Shown: positions 1-8,678, counted from the stretch's first letter. The stretch: DNA of 64,000 nucleotides from Litoreibacter ascidiaceicola (GCF_900129235.1 NZ_FQUV01000003.1:478350-542349); one strand, 5' to 3'. The notes: generated by a model not told the origin, from the letters alone. Numbers and translations are program-made.

Positions 1-589
1 TGCCGCCACGGTGGCCCATATGGAAGATGTGCTTGGCGCGCTTCAATCGCTGGTCGCTGAAGGCAAAATTCGCCATTTCGGCCTGAGCAATGAAAGCGCG
101 TGGGGCACCATGATGTGGCTGCAAATTGCGGAGCGCATGGGGGCGCCGCGGGTGCAGAGTATCCAGAACGAATACTCGCTGTTGTGCCGCCTCTATGACA
201 CCGATCTGGCAGAGCTGGGCCATAATGAAGATGTCTCGCTGCTGGCCTTCTCGCCCTTGGCCGTGGGGTTCCTGACTGGCAAATACCAAGGCGGTGAAAT
301 CCCCGAAGGCTCTCGCATGTCGATCAACGAGAAGATGGGTGGGCGCGCATCGGACCGCGTGTTGGATGTGGCGCAAGTGTATCTGAACATCGCGTCCAAG
401 CACGGGCTGGAACCGGTCCACATGTCGCTGGCGTGGTGTTGCCAGCGCCCGTTCCCTGTGATTCCGATTTTTGGGGCGACCACGATGGCGCAGCTTGAGC
501 ATGTGCTGGCGGGCAAGGACCTGATTCTGGGCGAGGAGATCATGGCTGAGATAGACGCGGCGCACAAATCCAACCCGATGCCGTATTGA
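1..589 (+). CDS. Aldo/keto reductase, C-terminal part (5' end outside window)
   Basis: The open frame enters from the left edge, so the true start is not visible. About 195 C-terminal residues remain. They carry the late half of an aldo/keto reductase TIM barrel: the GKIRHFGLSNESAWG strand/loop, the QNEYSLL stretch, the S-PLAVGFLTGKY segment and the C-terminal IPIFGATTMAQL nucleotide-binding segment. The family reduces carbonyls with NAD(P)H in the cytoplasm. The substrate cannot be told from this fragment. It runs in the same direction as the carnitine-type operon that follows after a 133-base gap, so a link to that pathway is possible but unproven. Confidence 0.85.
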   Translation, partial: AATVAHMEDVLGALQSLVAEGKIRHFGLSNESAWGTMMWLQIAERMGAPRVQSIQNEYSLLCRLYDTDLAELGHNEDVSLLAFSPLAVGFLTGKYQGGEIPEGSRMSINEKMGGRASDRVLDVAQVYLNIASKHGLEPVHMSLAWCCQRPFPVIPIFGATTMAQLEHVLAGKDLILGEEIMAEIDAAHKSNPMPY

Positions 590-597
590 TACTTGGT

Positions 598-634
598 CGG
601 AGCCTCCGGCGGGAATATTTGAGCCAAGATGAAG
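598..634. repeat. Short Rhodobacteraceae-type intergenic repeat
   Basis: A GCCTCCGGCGGG core is followed by AATATTTGAGCCAAGATGAAG. From memory of Rhodobacteraceae genomes this kind of sequence recurs between genes. A similar TATTTGAG(A)CCAA string lies in the right arm of the inverted repeat at 44570-44595. No function is assigned. Confidence 0.4.
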
Positions 635-722
635 CAATGACGCATACAGGCCATGAAAGCGCGTAAAGAGGGTTGCCAAACCCGACCAACATAACGTCCG
701 CTGCACCAAAAGGGAGAACACC

Positions 723-1631
723 ATGCCACTGGAAATGAACCGTGAGGTGTTTATCACCTGCGCCGTGACGGGCTCCGGCTCGACGCAGGACAAGAGCCCG
801 CATGTGCCACACTCGCCCGAGCAGATCGCCGACAGTGCGATTGCGGCGGCCAAGGCGGGTGCGGCGGTGGTGCATTGCCATGTGCGTGATCCTGAGACGG
901 GTGCGCCGTCGCGGGATTTGAAGCTCTACCGGGAAGTCACAGACCGCATCCGCGATGCCGAGATGGATGTGGTGTTGAACCTGACCGCAGGGATGGGGGG
1001 CGATATTGTCTTCGGTTCCCCAAGCCCGCTGCCGACGCAAGCCGGCACCGACATGGTCAGCGCAGAAGAACGCGTGGCGCATGTCGCAGAATGCCTGCCT
1101 GAGATATGTACGCTCGACTGCGGCACGATGAATTTCGCCGAGGCCGACTACGTCATGACCAACACCCCCGGTATGCTGACCGCCATGGGCCGGATGATGA
1201 CCGAGCTTGGCGTGAAGCCCGAGATCGAGGCGTTCGACACAGGCCATCTGTGGTACGCCAAGCAGCTGGTGAAGGAGGGCGTGCTGGACAGCCCCGCTTT
1301 GGTGCAGCTGTGCATGGGTGTCCCGTGGGGCGCGCCGGACGATCTGAACACCTTCATGGCCATGGTGAATAACGTGCCGGACGACTGGACGTTTTCGGCC
1401 TTCGGGTTGGGTCGCAACCAGATGCCGCTGGCAGCCGCAAGCATCCTTGCAGGTGGCAACGTGCGCGTGGGGCTGGAGGACAATCTCATGCTCGACCGAG
1501 GTGTATTGGCCACCAATGAAGCATTGGTTGCCCGCGCCGTTGAGATCACCGAACGCTTGGGCGCGAAGGTGATCGGGCCAGACGCGGTGCGCGAAAAACT
1601 GGGGCTGGTGAAGCGGGCGCCACGCGGGTGA
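723..1631 (+). CDS. BKACE-family (DUF849) 3-keto acid cleavage enzyme, probable dehydrocarnitine cleavage enzyme
   Basis: This 302-residue protein is of the beta-keto acid cleavage enzyme family (BKACE, the Kce fold). The metal-binding HCHVRDPETG motif is at residues 51-60 (His51, His53), and a GLGRNQMPLAA segment lies near residue 230. The family condenses a 3-keto acid with acetyl-CoA to give acetoacetate plus a new CoA ester. The gene two downstream is a carnitine dehydrogenase/thioesterase fusion, so 3-dehydrocarnitine is the likely substrate and betainyl-CoA the likely product (inference from context; known for Sinorhizobium carnitine clusters). A good ribosome site (AAAGGGAG) precedes the ATG. 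The stop overlaps the next start in GTGA. Confidence 0.85.
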   Translation: MPLEMNREVFITCAVTGSGSTQDKSPHVPHSPEQIADSAIAAAKAGAAVVHCHVRDPETGAPSRDLKLYREVTDRIRDAEMDVVLNLTAGMGGDIVFGSPSPLPTQAGTDMVSAEERVAHVAECLPEICTLDCGTMNFAEADYVMTNTPGMLTAMGRMMTELGVKPEIEAFDTGHLWYAKQLVKEGVLDSPALVQLCMGVPWGAPDDLNTFMAMVNNVPDDWTFSAFGLGRNQMPLAAASILAGGNVRVGLEDNLMLDRGVLATNEALVARAVEITERLGAKVIGPDAVREKLGLVKRAPRG

Positions 1632-2149
1632 AGACTTGGGTCGTTGCCATAGGGCTTCTGGCACTCGCGGCCTGCGAGCCAAAACCTGCATTCGTGCCAG
1701 ATGGCTTTCGCGACACCAACATCCCGATCACATCCTCCACGCGGTTCGATCCTAAACGCTTTGCAGGCGATTGGCGGGTGATCGAAAGCTTTGAGCAAAC
1801 TCCGCGCGAAGTCGCGATAAGTCGCGTGACCTTCCGGCCCGAGGCGGGCGGATATCGCTACATCCCCCAAGCCGCAATTTCTCCGTTAGCGGCGGATGCC
1901 GAAGGCGCTGTATGGCCGCTCTATCGCATCGGTCAATTTGGGAGGCTGTCAGCTGAGAGGGGCGATCCGATCTGGGTCATCTGGGTCGATGAAGACCACC
2001 GCACGGCAGCACTTGGAACACCCTCGGGCCGCTTCGGAATGATCGTCAACCGCACCGCAAACCTACGCTCCGATCGCCTGAAGGCGGCCCGCGAAATTCT
2101 GGCCTTCAACGGCTACGACATCAGCAAACTCAGAAAGGTGTCGCCATGA
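1628..2149 (+). CDS. Lipocalin-like lipoprotein (Blc/apolipoprotein D type)
   Basis: This 173-residue protein starts with GTG overlapping the BKACE stop. It has an N-terminal lipoprotein signal with lipobox LAAC at residues 13-16. The lipocalin signature RFAGDWRVIESF lies near residue 44, and a C-terminal helix (SDRLKAAREIL) follows the barrel, as in bacterial lipocalins. It should sit in a membrane facing the periplasm and bind a small hydrophobic or amphipathic ligand. Its place inside a carnitine-type operon, with overlaps at both ends, suggests co-expression with that pathway. A role with acylcarnitines or membrane lipids is only a guess. Confidence 0.75.
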   Translation: MKTWVVAIGLLALAACEPKPAFVPDGFRDTNIPITSSTRFDPKRFAGDWRVIESFEQTPREVAISRVTFRPEAGGYRYIPQAAISPLAADAEGAVWPLYRIGQFGRLSAERGDPIWVIWVDEDHRTAALGTPSGRFGMIVNRTANLRSDRLKAAREILAFNGYDISKLRKVSP

Positions 2150-3588
2150 CGCAAACAGCAGCAATTCTTGGTGGGGGCGTGATTGGCGGCGGCTGGGCCG
2201 CGCGGTTCCTGCTCATGGGTTGGGACGTGCGGGTGTTCGACCCCGACACCGAGGCTGAACGCAAGATTAACGAAGTGCTGGGTAACGCCCGGCGCTCGCT
2301 GCCTGGTCTTTCAGACACCGCCATGCCCGCCGAGGGCGCTCTGAGCTTCCACGCCGATTTGGCCGAGGCCGTTGGTCCCGCCGACTGGATACAGGAAAGC
2401 GTGCCGGAGCGGTTGCAGGTCAAGCACAAAGTCTTCGCACAAGTGCAGGCCGCGTGTCGCGAGGACGCAATCATCGGCTCCTCGACCTCCGGCTTCAAGC
2501 CGTCCGAGTTGCAAGAAAACGCCGCGCGCCCTGCGCAAATCGTGGTGACGCACCCGTTCAACCCCGTCTATCTGTTGCCGCTGATCGAGCTGGTGCCAAG
2601 CCCTGCGAACGATGCCGACACGGTGCAAAAAGCCAAGGATATCCTGACCTCTATCGGATGCTTCCCGCTGCATGTCCGCAAGGAGATCGACGCCCACATC
2701 GCCGACCGCTTCCTTGAAGCCGTCTGGCGCGAGGCCTTGTGGCTGATCAAAGATGGCATCGCCACCACCGAGGAAATCGACGAGGCAATCCGCATGGGGT
2801 TTGGCCTGCGCTGGGCGCAGATGGGGCTGTTCGAGACCTACCGCATCGCCGGTGGCGAGGCTGGGATGAAGCACTTTATCGAGCAGTTTGGCCCCTGCCT
2901 GTCGTGGCCATGGACCAAGCTGATGGACGTGCCGGAGCTGACCGACGAGCTGGTCGACCAGATCGCCAGCCAATCCGACGCGCAATCCGGCATGCACTCG
3001 ATCCGCGAGTTGGAGCGTATCCGCGACACGAACCTTGTGGCCATGATGCGCGCGCTCAAGGCGCAGGATTGGGGGGCAGGCGCGGTGTTGAACCGTGCGC
3101 AGGCCGCCAAACCCGCGCTGGAGGACAGCGCGCTGCCCATCGTCACTGTGCAACGCGCGGTGCCTTTGGACTGGACCGACTATAACGGCCACATGAACGA
3201 GGCGCGGTATTTGCAGGCCTTCGGCGACGCCACCGACCGCTTCATGGAAATGGTCGGCTGTGACGCGGATTATATCGCGTCGGGCGGCAGCTACTTCACC
3301 GCCGAGACCCATTTGCGCCACTTGGACGAGGTCCATGCTGGTGCCGTTATCCGCGTCGAGACGCAAGTGCTTTTGGGGCAGGGCAAGAAGATGCACCTGT
3401 TCCACCGCATGTATGAAGGCGGGCGATTGCTGGCGACGGGGGAGCATATGCTGATCCACGTCTCACTGGAGACCCGCCGGGCGTCCGAGCCGTCCGCCAC
3501 CATCGCCGCAAAGTTGGGCGAGATCGCGGCGGCCCATGCGTCTCTGCCCACGCCAGAAGGTGCGGGCGCAGCTGTCGGCAAGCGATGA
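2146..3588 (+). CDS. Bifunctional L-carnitine dehydrogenase / betainyl-CoA thioesterase fusion
   Basis: This 480-residue protein has two parts. The first (about residues 1-320) is a 3-hydroxyacyl-CoA-dehydrogenase-like fold with the NAD-binding GGGVIGGGWAARF loop, the THPFNPVYLLPL segment and the IADRF helix. This is the layout of carnitine 3-dehydrogenase. The second (about 330-455) is a hot-dog thioesterase with DWTDYNGHMNEARYL. Together they would oxidise L-carnitine to 3-dehydrocarnitine and hydrolyse betainyl-CoA to glycine betaine, with the BKACE enzyme upstream catalysing the step between. Such fusions are known in carnitine-degrading bacteria. The start ATG overlaps the preceding stop (ATGA), and the stop overlaps the SDR start. 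Confidence 0.88.
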   Translation: MTQTAAILGGGVIGGGWAARFLLMGWDVRVFDPDTEAERKINEVLGNARRSLPGLSDTAMPAEGALSFHADLAEAVGPADWIQESVPERLQVKHKVFAQVQAACREDAIIGSSTSGFKPSELQENAARPAQIVVTHPFNPVYLLPLIELVPSPANDADTVQKAKDILTSIGCFPLHVRKEIDAHIADRFLEAVWREALWLIKDGIATTEEIDEAIRMGFGLRWAQMGLFETYRIAGGEAGMKHFIEQFGPCLSWPWTKLMDVPELTDELVDQIASQSDAQSGMHSIRELERIRDTNLVAMMRALKAQDWGAGAVLNRAQAAKPALEDSALPIVTVQRAVPLDWTDYNGHMNEARYLQAFGDATDRFMEMVGCDADYIASGGSYFTAETHLRHLDEVHAGAVIRVETQVLLGQGKKMHLFHRMYEGGRLLATGEHMLIHVSLETRRASEPSATIAAKLGEIAAAHASLPTPEGAGAAVGKR

Positions 3589-4331
3589 GGGTTCTGATCA
3601 CCGCAGGCGGCTCTGGCATCGGGTTCGCTATGGGGCAGGCGTTTGCCGAGGCGGGGGCGGATGTTTGGATCACCGATCTGGACGTCAGTGCCGTGCCGGA
3701 TGGCTGGCGGGCCAGCACTGTGGACGTGAGCAGTGAGAGCGCCATGGCTGAATTGTTCAAAGAGGTCGAAACCACATGGGGCGGGGTCGATGTGCTCTGC
3801 GCCAATGCAGGGATCGCGGGGCCGACCGCAGCGGTTGAAGACGTGGCGCTAGAGGACTGGAAAACCTGCGTCTCCGTAAACCTCGAAGGCGCGTTTCTGG
3901 CGGCGAAATTTGCGGCACCAATGATGAAGCGGCAAGGCTCTGGCGCGATTGTGCTGACCTCCTCCACCGCAGGCATCTACGGCTACCCCAACCGCGCGCC
4001 CTATGCCGCTGCGAAATGGGGGATCATCGGGTTGATGAAAACTTTGGCTATGGAGCTTGGCCCGAACGGTATCCGCGCCAACGCCATCTGTCCGGGAGCG
4101 GTGGAAGGGCCACGGATGGAGGGTGTTTTGGAGCGCGAAGCGACGGCCAAAGGCATGACCCGCGACGAGGTTTATGAGGGCTACGCCAAGGGCACCTCCA
4201 TGCGGTCCTTTGTCGAGGCGCGGGACGTGGCGAACATGGCTGTGTTCCTCGGCTCTGACGCGGCGCGGCTGGTGTCGGGGCAGGTCATTGCGGTGGACGG
4301 ACACACGGAAAACCCCGACCCGAAGCTGTAG
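3585..4331 (+). CDS. SDR-family oxidoreductase of the carnitine-type operon
   Basis: This 248-residue classical short-chain dehydrogenase has the cofactor loop TAGGSGIG near residue 7, the NAG motif in ANAGIAG, catalytic Ser in LTSSTAG and Tyr/Lys in YAAAK. PG follows at the end of the sixth strand. The start overlaps the dehydrogenase stop by four bases (ATGA). It is probably NAD(P)-dependent. In this operon it might act on D-carnitine, a carnitine precursor or an acetoacetate-derived compound, but the sequence does not say which. Confidence 0.8.
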   Translation: MRVLITAGGSGIGFAMGQAFAEAGADVWITDLDVSAVPDGWRASTVDVSSESAMAELFKEVETTWGGVDVLCANAGIAGPTAAVEDVALEDWKTCVSVNLEGAFLAAKFAAPMMKRQGSGAIVLTSSTAGIYGYPNRAPYAAAKWGIIGLMKTLAMELGPNGIRANAICPGAVEGPRMEGVLEREATAKGMTRDEVYEGYAKGTSMRSFVEARDVANMAVFLGSDAARLVSGQVIAVDGHTENPDPKL

Positions 4332-4338
4332 GTGCGGA

Positions 4339-4356
4339 GGTTCCCCGCGGGGAACC
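4339..4356 (+). terminator. Palindrome after the carnitine-type operon, possible terminator
   Basis: GGTTCCCCGCGGGGAACC is a perfect 18-base palindrome eight bases after the SDR stop. No immediate T run follows, only a T-rich stretch 15 to 30 bases on. The next gene is convergent, so a terminator is expected here. Confidence 0.45.
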
Positions 4357-4426
4357 GTTCAGAGTTTGTTAAGAGTTTTTAAGATTTCAAAATTAAAATA
4401 AGTGAATTATTGCAATCTATTGTAGA

Positions 4427-5293
4427 TCATTTTTCATCTATTGAGTTAACTAATTTTTCCAACAGCGCCGGCATATCCCGCGACGACAGCTCTGCTTCGC
4501 GCACCAGCCCGTCGAAGTGCAAGGTGATGGCCTGCACCCGCTCGCGGTCGCGAAACGCAAGGTAGTTGCGCCCCAGATAGATCACCGCCAGCTTCGGCCC
4601 GAAGATGGTCACCGGCGCGGAATAGAGCTTGCGCGCGTCGAAGGCATGCAGCCGGAGGGTCGGATAAAGTTGGTCGTGGAGTTCTAGCAAACGGGTGAGT
4701 TGAGCGTGGCGGATTTGAGACGGCAGACCTTCGTAATATCCATGCCCTTTGGCCATGGCGTGAAGCTCGTGCAGCGGCACGGCGATTTCGTAGTCCGATC
4801 CTGCGCCGCGCATCCATTCCAACCGATCTTCGGATGCGCCAATGGCTTGCGCGGTGGTCCGACCCAAATGCGGCGAATACTCCCATTCCAGAAACTCGCG
4901 GGTCTTGAGCATGTCAGGCAGACCTGCGGGGACGTGCCGGATTTTGTATCCTTCCGACTCGCGGTGCCAATTGAATATCTGTTCGTCAACCAAGGCGCGG
5001 GGCGCTTCGGTGAAGGTCAGGGCGGAGGCCATCAGGTCGGCAGCCAGTTCAGGCCGATCGGTGAGACCCAGAAGCCAGTCCGCCGACACGCCCAGCACGC
5101 GGGCGCTTTCGCCAACGACCTGCGCGTTGGGCAGGCGGGCGGCCTCCGATTTCAGCAGTTGCGACACCGTCGAACGGTCCACGCCAATGGCGCGGGCAAG
5201 CGCGCTTTGGGTGATGTCGCCCGTGTCCATCGCGGTGGCGAGGCGGGTGCGGAACAGCTCTGCGCGGTCTCGTTTGTCAAGAATTTCTGTCAT
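4427..5293 (-). CDS. XRE-family helix-turn-helix regulator with C-terminal sensor-like domain
   Basis: This 288-residue protein has an N-terminal XRE DNA-binding domain at about residues 25-75 (QSALARAIGVDRSTVSQLL). The other 200 residues are not a clear named family and probably sense a ligand. It is convergent with the carnitine-type operon and divergent from the desaturase gene. A TGATGA-ATTATA-TCATCA dyad lies just upstream of its own start. It may control itself, the desaturase or both, and control of the carnitine genes is also possible. The gene's 3' flank is AT-rich. Confidence 0.75.
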   Translation of the reverse strand: MTEILDKRDRAELFRTRLATAMDTGDITQSALARAIGVDRSTVSQLLKSEAARLPNAQVVGESARVLGVSADWLLGLTDRPELAADLMASALTFTEAPRALVDEQIFNWHRESEGYKIRHVPAGLPDMLKTREFLEWEYSPHLGRTTAQAIGASEDRLEWMRGAGSDYEIAVPLHELHAMAKGHGYYEGLPSQIRHAQLTRLLELHDQLYPTLRLHAFDARKLYSAPVTIFGPKLAVIYLGRNYLAFRDRERVQAITLHFDGLVREAELSSRDMPALLEKLVNSIDEK

Positions 5294-5294
5294 T

Positions 5295-5312
5295 TGATGA
5301 ATTATATCATCA
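5295..5312. promoter_or_regulatory. Operator-like dyad between XRE regulator and desaturase
   Basis: TGATGAATTATATCATCA has perfect 6-base arms around an AT-only centre. It begins two bases upstream of the regulator ATG (5293) and lies about 80 bases upstream of the desaturase ATG (5394). The position fits autoregulation by occlusion. Binding is inferred. Confidence 0.5.
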
Positions 5313-5393
5313 TTGCAGGAAAATGTGAACTATCTACAGAATGCCCCAAACCCCGCCGAGGCGTTAATCAATGTGCAGGGGAATGGTGCGCTT

Positions 5394-6305
5394 ATGAAAT
5401 CAAACACATTGAGGGTCGAGTGGCCCACGCTGGCCTTGCTGGTCGCCACCTACGTCGTCTGGGGCGGGGCGGTGCTCTGGGTTGCGGGTTGGTCGGTCCC
5501 TTTGGCTGTAGTGATCGCAGCGCTGGCCATTGCGCAGCAGTCGTCGTTGCAGCACGAGATATTGCACGGTCACCCGCTGCGTTGGCAGTGGCTGAATGAA
5601 CTGATGGTAAGGCCGTCGTTGAACCTGTTAATCCCCTACGGGCGCTTTCGCGATACCCATCTGGCGCATCACCGCGATGCCAATCTAACTGATCCCTATG
5701 ACGACCCCGAAAGCAACTTTCTGGCAGGGCGTGACTGGGCCGCGCTGCCGGGCTGGGTCAAGTTGGTCTACCGCTTCAACAACACGCTGGCGGGGCGGAT
5801 GGTGCTTGGTCCAGCGATAGGGCAATGGGCCTTTATGCGTGGTGACATGAAGACCCCTTGTCGCCGGATTATGATAAGCTGGCTGGCCCATGGGATCACT
5901 GCGGTGCCGGTGGTCTGGTTGGTGCTCCAATCACCTATGCCGCTATGGGCGTATCTGATCGCGGCCTATCTTGGCCTGTCGTTGCTGAAAATACGCACCT
6001 TTCTGGAGCATCGCGCGCATGAGCAGAGCCGCGCGCGCTCGGTAATTGTCGAGGATCGCGGGCCATTGGCGTTTTTGTTTTTGAACAACAACCTGCACGC
6101 CGTTCATCACATGCACCCGCAGGTGCCGTGGTATGACCTCCCGATGCTCTATCGTGGCGAGAAGGACAGGTTTCTGGCCTGCAATGACAGCTATGTCTAT
6201 CCCTCCTACGGTACGATCTTCGCGCGGCATCTGGTGCGGGCCAAGGACCCTGTCGAGCACCCTTTGATGCATCGCGCGCTGGACGACCGCACGCCGCCCG
6301 CGTAG
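5394..6305 (+). CDS. Membrane fatty acid desaturase family protein
   Basis: This 303-residue integral membrane protein has the three histidine boxes of the desaturase/hydroxylase superfamily: HEILHG near residue 54, HLAHH near 89 and HAVHH near 235. They would bind a di-iron centre. Hydrophobic segments lie between boxes. The likely role is oxygen-dependent desaturation or hydroxylation of an acyl chain or related lipid; the exact substrate is unknown. The ATG at 5394 is chosen because an upstream TTG at 5313 would add a polar, non-conserved-looking 27 residues running back into the operator dyad. Confidence 0.85.
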   Translation: MKSNTLRVEWPTLALLVATYVVWGGAVLWVAGWSVPLAVVIAALAIAQQSSLQHEILHGHPLRWQWLNELMVRPSLNLLIPYGRFRDTHLAHHRDANLTDPYDDPESNFLAGRDWAALPGWVKLVYRFNNTLAGRMVLGPAIGQWAFMRGDMKTPCRRIMISWLAHGITAVPVVWLVLQSPMPLWAYLIAAYLGLSLLKIRTFLEHRAHEQSRARSVIVEDRGPLAFLFLNNNLHAVHHMHPQVPWYDLPMLYRGEKDRFLACNDSYVYPSYGTIFARHLVRAKDPVEHPLMHRALDDRTPPA

Positions 6306-6335
6306 ACACGCCATACGTCGCAACTGGAGAGACCT

Positions 6336-7226
6336 ATGGCCCTGTGGATATACGTCTCGGTGTTTGCGGCCTTCATGCAAAACCTGCGGTTCATGCTGCA
6401 AAAGCACCTTAAGGCGACGAAGCTGTCGACCGGCGGGGCGACGTTCTCGCGGTTCCTGTTCTCAAGCCCTTTGGTGGCGCTTGGCATCTGGGCGTATATG
6501 AGCGCGGCGGATGAGCCTTTTCCGGCCTTGAGCGGGAAGTTCTGGGCCTATGCGCTGTCTGGCGGGGTCGGCCAAATTCTTGCGACCGCGTGCGTTGTGG
6601 CATTGTTTGCGGAGCGCAACTTTGCCGTGGGCATCGTGTTCAAGAAAACCGAAGTCGTGCTGACGGCGCTGTTGGGGCTGGTGGTGCTGGGTGAAGGTGT
6701 GTCGCCCCTTGGCGTGGTGGCGATTGCCATCGGGTTTGCTGGCGTTGTGTTGTTGTCGGACCCGCCAAAGGGCGGCGCGCGGTTTTTCAACAAGGCAGCA
6801 GGGTTCGGGTTGGGCTCGGGGCTGTTGTTCGGAGTCTCGGCCGTGGGCTATCGTGGGGCCGCGTTACAAATTGACAGCCCGGACGTAATTGTGCGGGCGG
6901 GTGTCAGCCTGGCCGTCGCCACGGCGTTCCAGACGTTGATCATGGCCGCGTGGTTGGCTTGGCGCGACAAAGGCGAGATCGGGCGCGTTGTTGCCTCGTG
7001 GCGGGTGTCGTCGCTGGTGGGGGTGACGTCGATGTGTGGCTCTTTCGGGTGGTTCGTGGCGTTTGCGTTGCAAAACGCAGCCTATGTGAAAGCGGTGGGG
7101 CAGGTGGAATTGGTGTTCACCTTTCTGGCGTCCTACTTCATCTTCAAGGAGCGCAGCACGCCTAAGGAGCTTGCAGGGATCGCGTTGATCGTGGTCAGCA
7201 TTCTGGTGCTGATTGCGGCACTATAG
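6336..7226 (+). CDS. EamA/DMT-family permease
   Basis: This 296-residue polytopic membrane protein has roughly ten hydrophobic segments and the internal repeat typical of the drug/metabolite transporter superfamily. It shows the conserved late segment VELVFTFLASYFIFKER. It probably exports or exchanges a small metabolite. It starts 30 bases after the desaturase and has a GGAGAG ribosome site. The rhodanese gene starts 13 bases after its stop, so the three may form one operon. The substrate is not predictable. Confidence 0.82.
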   Translation: MALWIYVSVFAAFMQNLRFMLQKHLKATKLSTGGATFSRFLFSSPLVALGIWAYMSAADEPFPALSGKFWAYALSGGVGQILATACVVALFAERNFAVGIVFKKTEVVLTALLGLVVLGEGVSPLGVVAIAIGFAGVVLLSDPPKGGARFFNKAAGFGLGSGLLFGVSAVGYRGAALQIDSPDVIVRAGVSLAVATAFQTLIMAAWLAWRDKGEIGRVVASWRVSSLVGVTSMCGSFGWFVAFALQNAAYVKAVGQVELVFTFLASYFIFKERSTPKELAGIALIVVSILVLIAAL

Positions 7227-7239
7227 CGGAGGACGGGAC

Positions 7240-7629
7240 ATGGCATTGAAGGTAACAGCGGCGCAAATGGTAGCGAACGCACGGGCGCGGATCGAGGAGG
7301 TCGAGACCGTGGACGCGATTGCCATGGTGGACGACCCGAACGTGGTGATTGTGGATTTGCGTGACGTGCGGGAGCGGCATCGTAGCGGTTATGTGCCGGG
7401 CAGCTTTCACTGCCCGCGCGGGATGGCGGAGTTCTGGGTGGACCCTGACAGTCCCTATTTCAAAGAGGTGTTCGCGCTGGACAAGAAATTCGTGTTCCAC
7501 TGTGCGTCCGGCTGGCGGTCGGCTTTGACCGTGGCGACACTGAATGACATGGGGTTTGAGGCGGCGCATCTGCGCGAGGGGTTTTCCACGTGGGAAGCAC
7601 AGGGCGGGCCGGTTGAGCGCGACGGGTAA
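7240..7629 (+). CDS. Single-domain rhodanese (sulfurtransferase)
   Basis: This 129-residue protein is a single rhodanese domain. VDLRDVRERHRSGYVPGS carries the usual D-R-E-x-x-x-x-G-Y/H-I pattern, and the active-site loop is FHCASGWRS with catalytic Cys88. It would carry a persulfide in the cytoplasm. The ATG at 7240 is preceded by GCGGAGGA, a strong ribosome site, so upstream in-frame codons were not used. It is likely co-transcribed with the upstream EamA permease. Confidence 0.88.
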   Translation: MALKVTAAQMVANARARIEEVETVDAIAMVDDPNVVIVDLRDVRERHRSGYVPGSFHCPRGMAEFWVDPDSPYFKEVFALDKKFVFHCASGWRSALTVATLNDMGFEAAHLREGFSTWEAQGGPVERDG

Positions 7630-7744
7630 CGTACAGGGGTTCAATTTCCGGCGTTCACTTGTTTTTGAAATTCCCTCCCTTGACCATGAGGATGGCCACT
7701 CATATCTAAACCGAATAGTTCAATTTTGAGCCGAGGGACTTTAG

Positions 7745-8641
7745 ATGGGCAAGCAAACCGAGCGATTCTGGCTAAATCCCGAGCTGGAAACAAAGACGCC
7801 AGCCTTGCTTGCGCATTCCAGCCTCGACGGGCTGTTGCGCTTTGAATATCGCGAAGACGAACCGGGCTCTTTGCCACCGCAGGTGCATGCGCATAACAGC
7901 CTGATCATTTCCGTACAGGACACGCCGATTCGGGTCATTGCGGATCGTGACGGGCGTACCGAACGCTTCACCATGGAGGCGGGTCATATTGCTGTGGCAC
8001 TGGCTGGATCGCTGACTGCCTGGCAATGGCTTGACCCTGCGAAGGTGATCATAATCCATGTGAATCCGACTGTGATGCGACGCTTTGTGCAAACCGAGCT
8101 GAAAGTCGTGCCAAACGGGCATCGCCTGGAAAATACGATCTTTTTTCATGACGCTGACGTCAGATATGCCGCCGAGCGCATGAAGGACACTTTGGAGGCT
8201 GACGAGTTGGGCTCCAGCGTCGTGTTTGACGCTTTGGCGCGGATGTTTCTTGTGCTGATGGTCAAACGCTACTGCAAAAAGGACAACACCGACGCGGCTT
8301 TTGATCAGCGCTTTGGCCCGGAGCAATACGCGCAGGTGGTCACCTTTGTTGAGGACCATCTGGCCGAGAAGATAAATCCGGCGCAACTGGCCTCAGAGCT
8401 GGGAATGAGCGAGGCCGCGTTCTCGCGTAAATTCAAAGCCACTGTCGGTGAAACGCCCATGCGCTTTGTGACGCAAGTCCGCCTTGAGGTCGCGAGCCGC
8501 TTGTTGGGGGAGGGTGTGCAGTCGCTGGCGCAAATCGCGGCGCAGTGCGGCTTTGCCGATCAGGCGCATCTGTCGCGCAGCTTCAAACAGCATCTGGGCG
8601 TCTCCCCCAGCCAGTTTCGCACGGACCACGCACACGCATAA
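7745..8641 (+). CDS. AraC-family transcriptional regulator
   Basis: This 298-residue protein has an N-terminal cupin-like sensing half (about 1-180) and a C-terminal AraC/XylS double helix-turn-helix (about 200-295) with LASELGMSEAAFSRKFK, IAAQCGFADQAHLSRSFKQHLGVSP. The HAHNSLI segment near residue 48 resembles the AraC arm/cupin entrance. It is preceded by a 115-base gap and followed by a strong terminator, so it is a single-gene unit. The inducer and targets are unknown; adjacent EamA/rhodanese genes are candidates. Confidence 0.87.
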   Translation: MGKQTERFWLNPELETKTPALLAHSSLDGLLRFEYREDEPGSLPPQVHAHNSLIISVQDTPIRVIADRDGRTERFTMEAGHIAVALAGSLTAWQWLDPAKVIIIHVNPTVMRRFVQTELKVVPNGHRLENTIFFHDADVRYAAERMKDTLEADELGSSVVFDALARMFLVLMVKRYCKKDNTDAAFDQRFGPEQYAQVVTFVEDHLAEKINPAQLASELGMSEAAFSRKFKATVGETPMRFVTQVRLEVASRLLGEGVQSLAQIAAQCGFADQAHLSRSFKQHLGVSPSQFRTDHAHA

Positions 8642-8644
8642 ATA

Positions 8645-8678
8645 AACCCCGGTTGATGTGAACCAACCGGGGTTTTTT
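8645..8678 (+). terminator. Rho-independent terminator after the AraC gene
   Basis: AACCCCGGTTG and CAACCGGGGTT form a perfect 11-base stem with an 8-base loop. A run of six T overlaps and follows the stem. It starts four bases after the AraC stop. The complement also ends in an AT-rich stretch, so it may serve the convergent gene at 8720-9019 too. Confidence 0.92.

Noticed and set aside
540..1691. Long minus-strand open frame across the BKACE gene
   Set aside because: It is a shadow of the plus-strand coding frame; His/Arg-rich composition and no ribosome site or domain.
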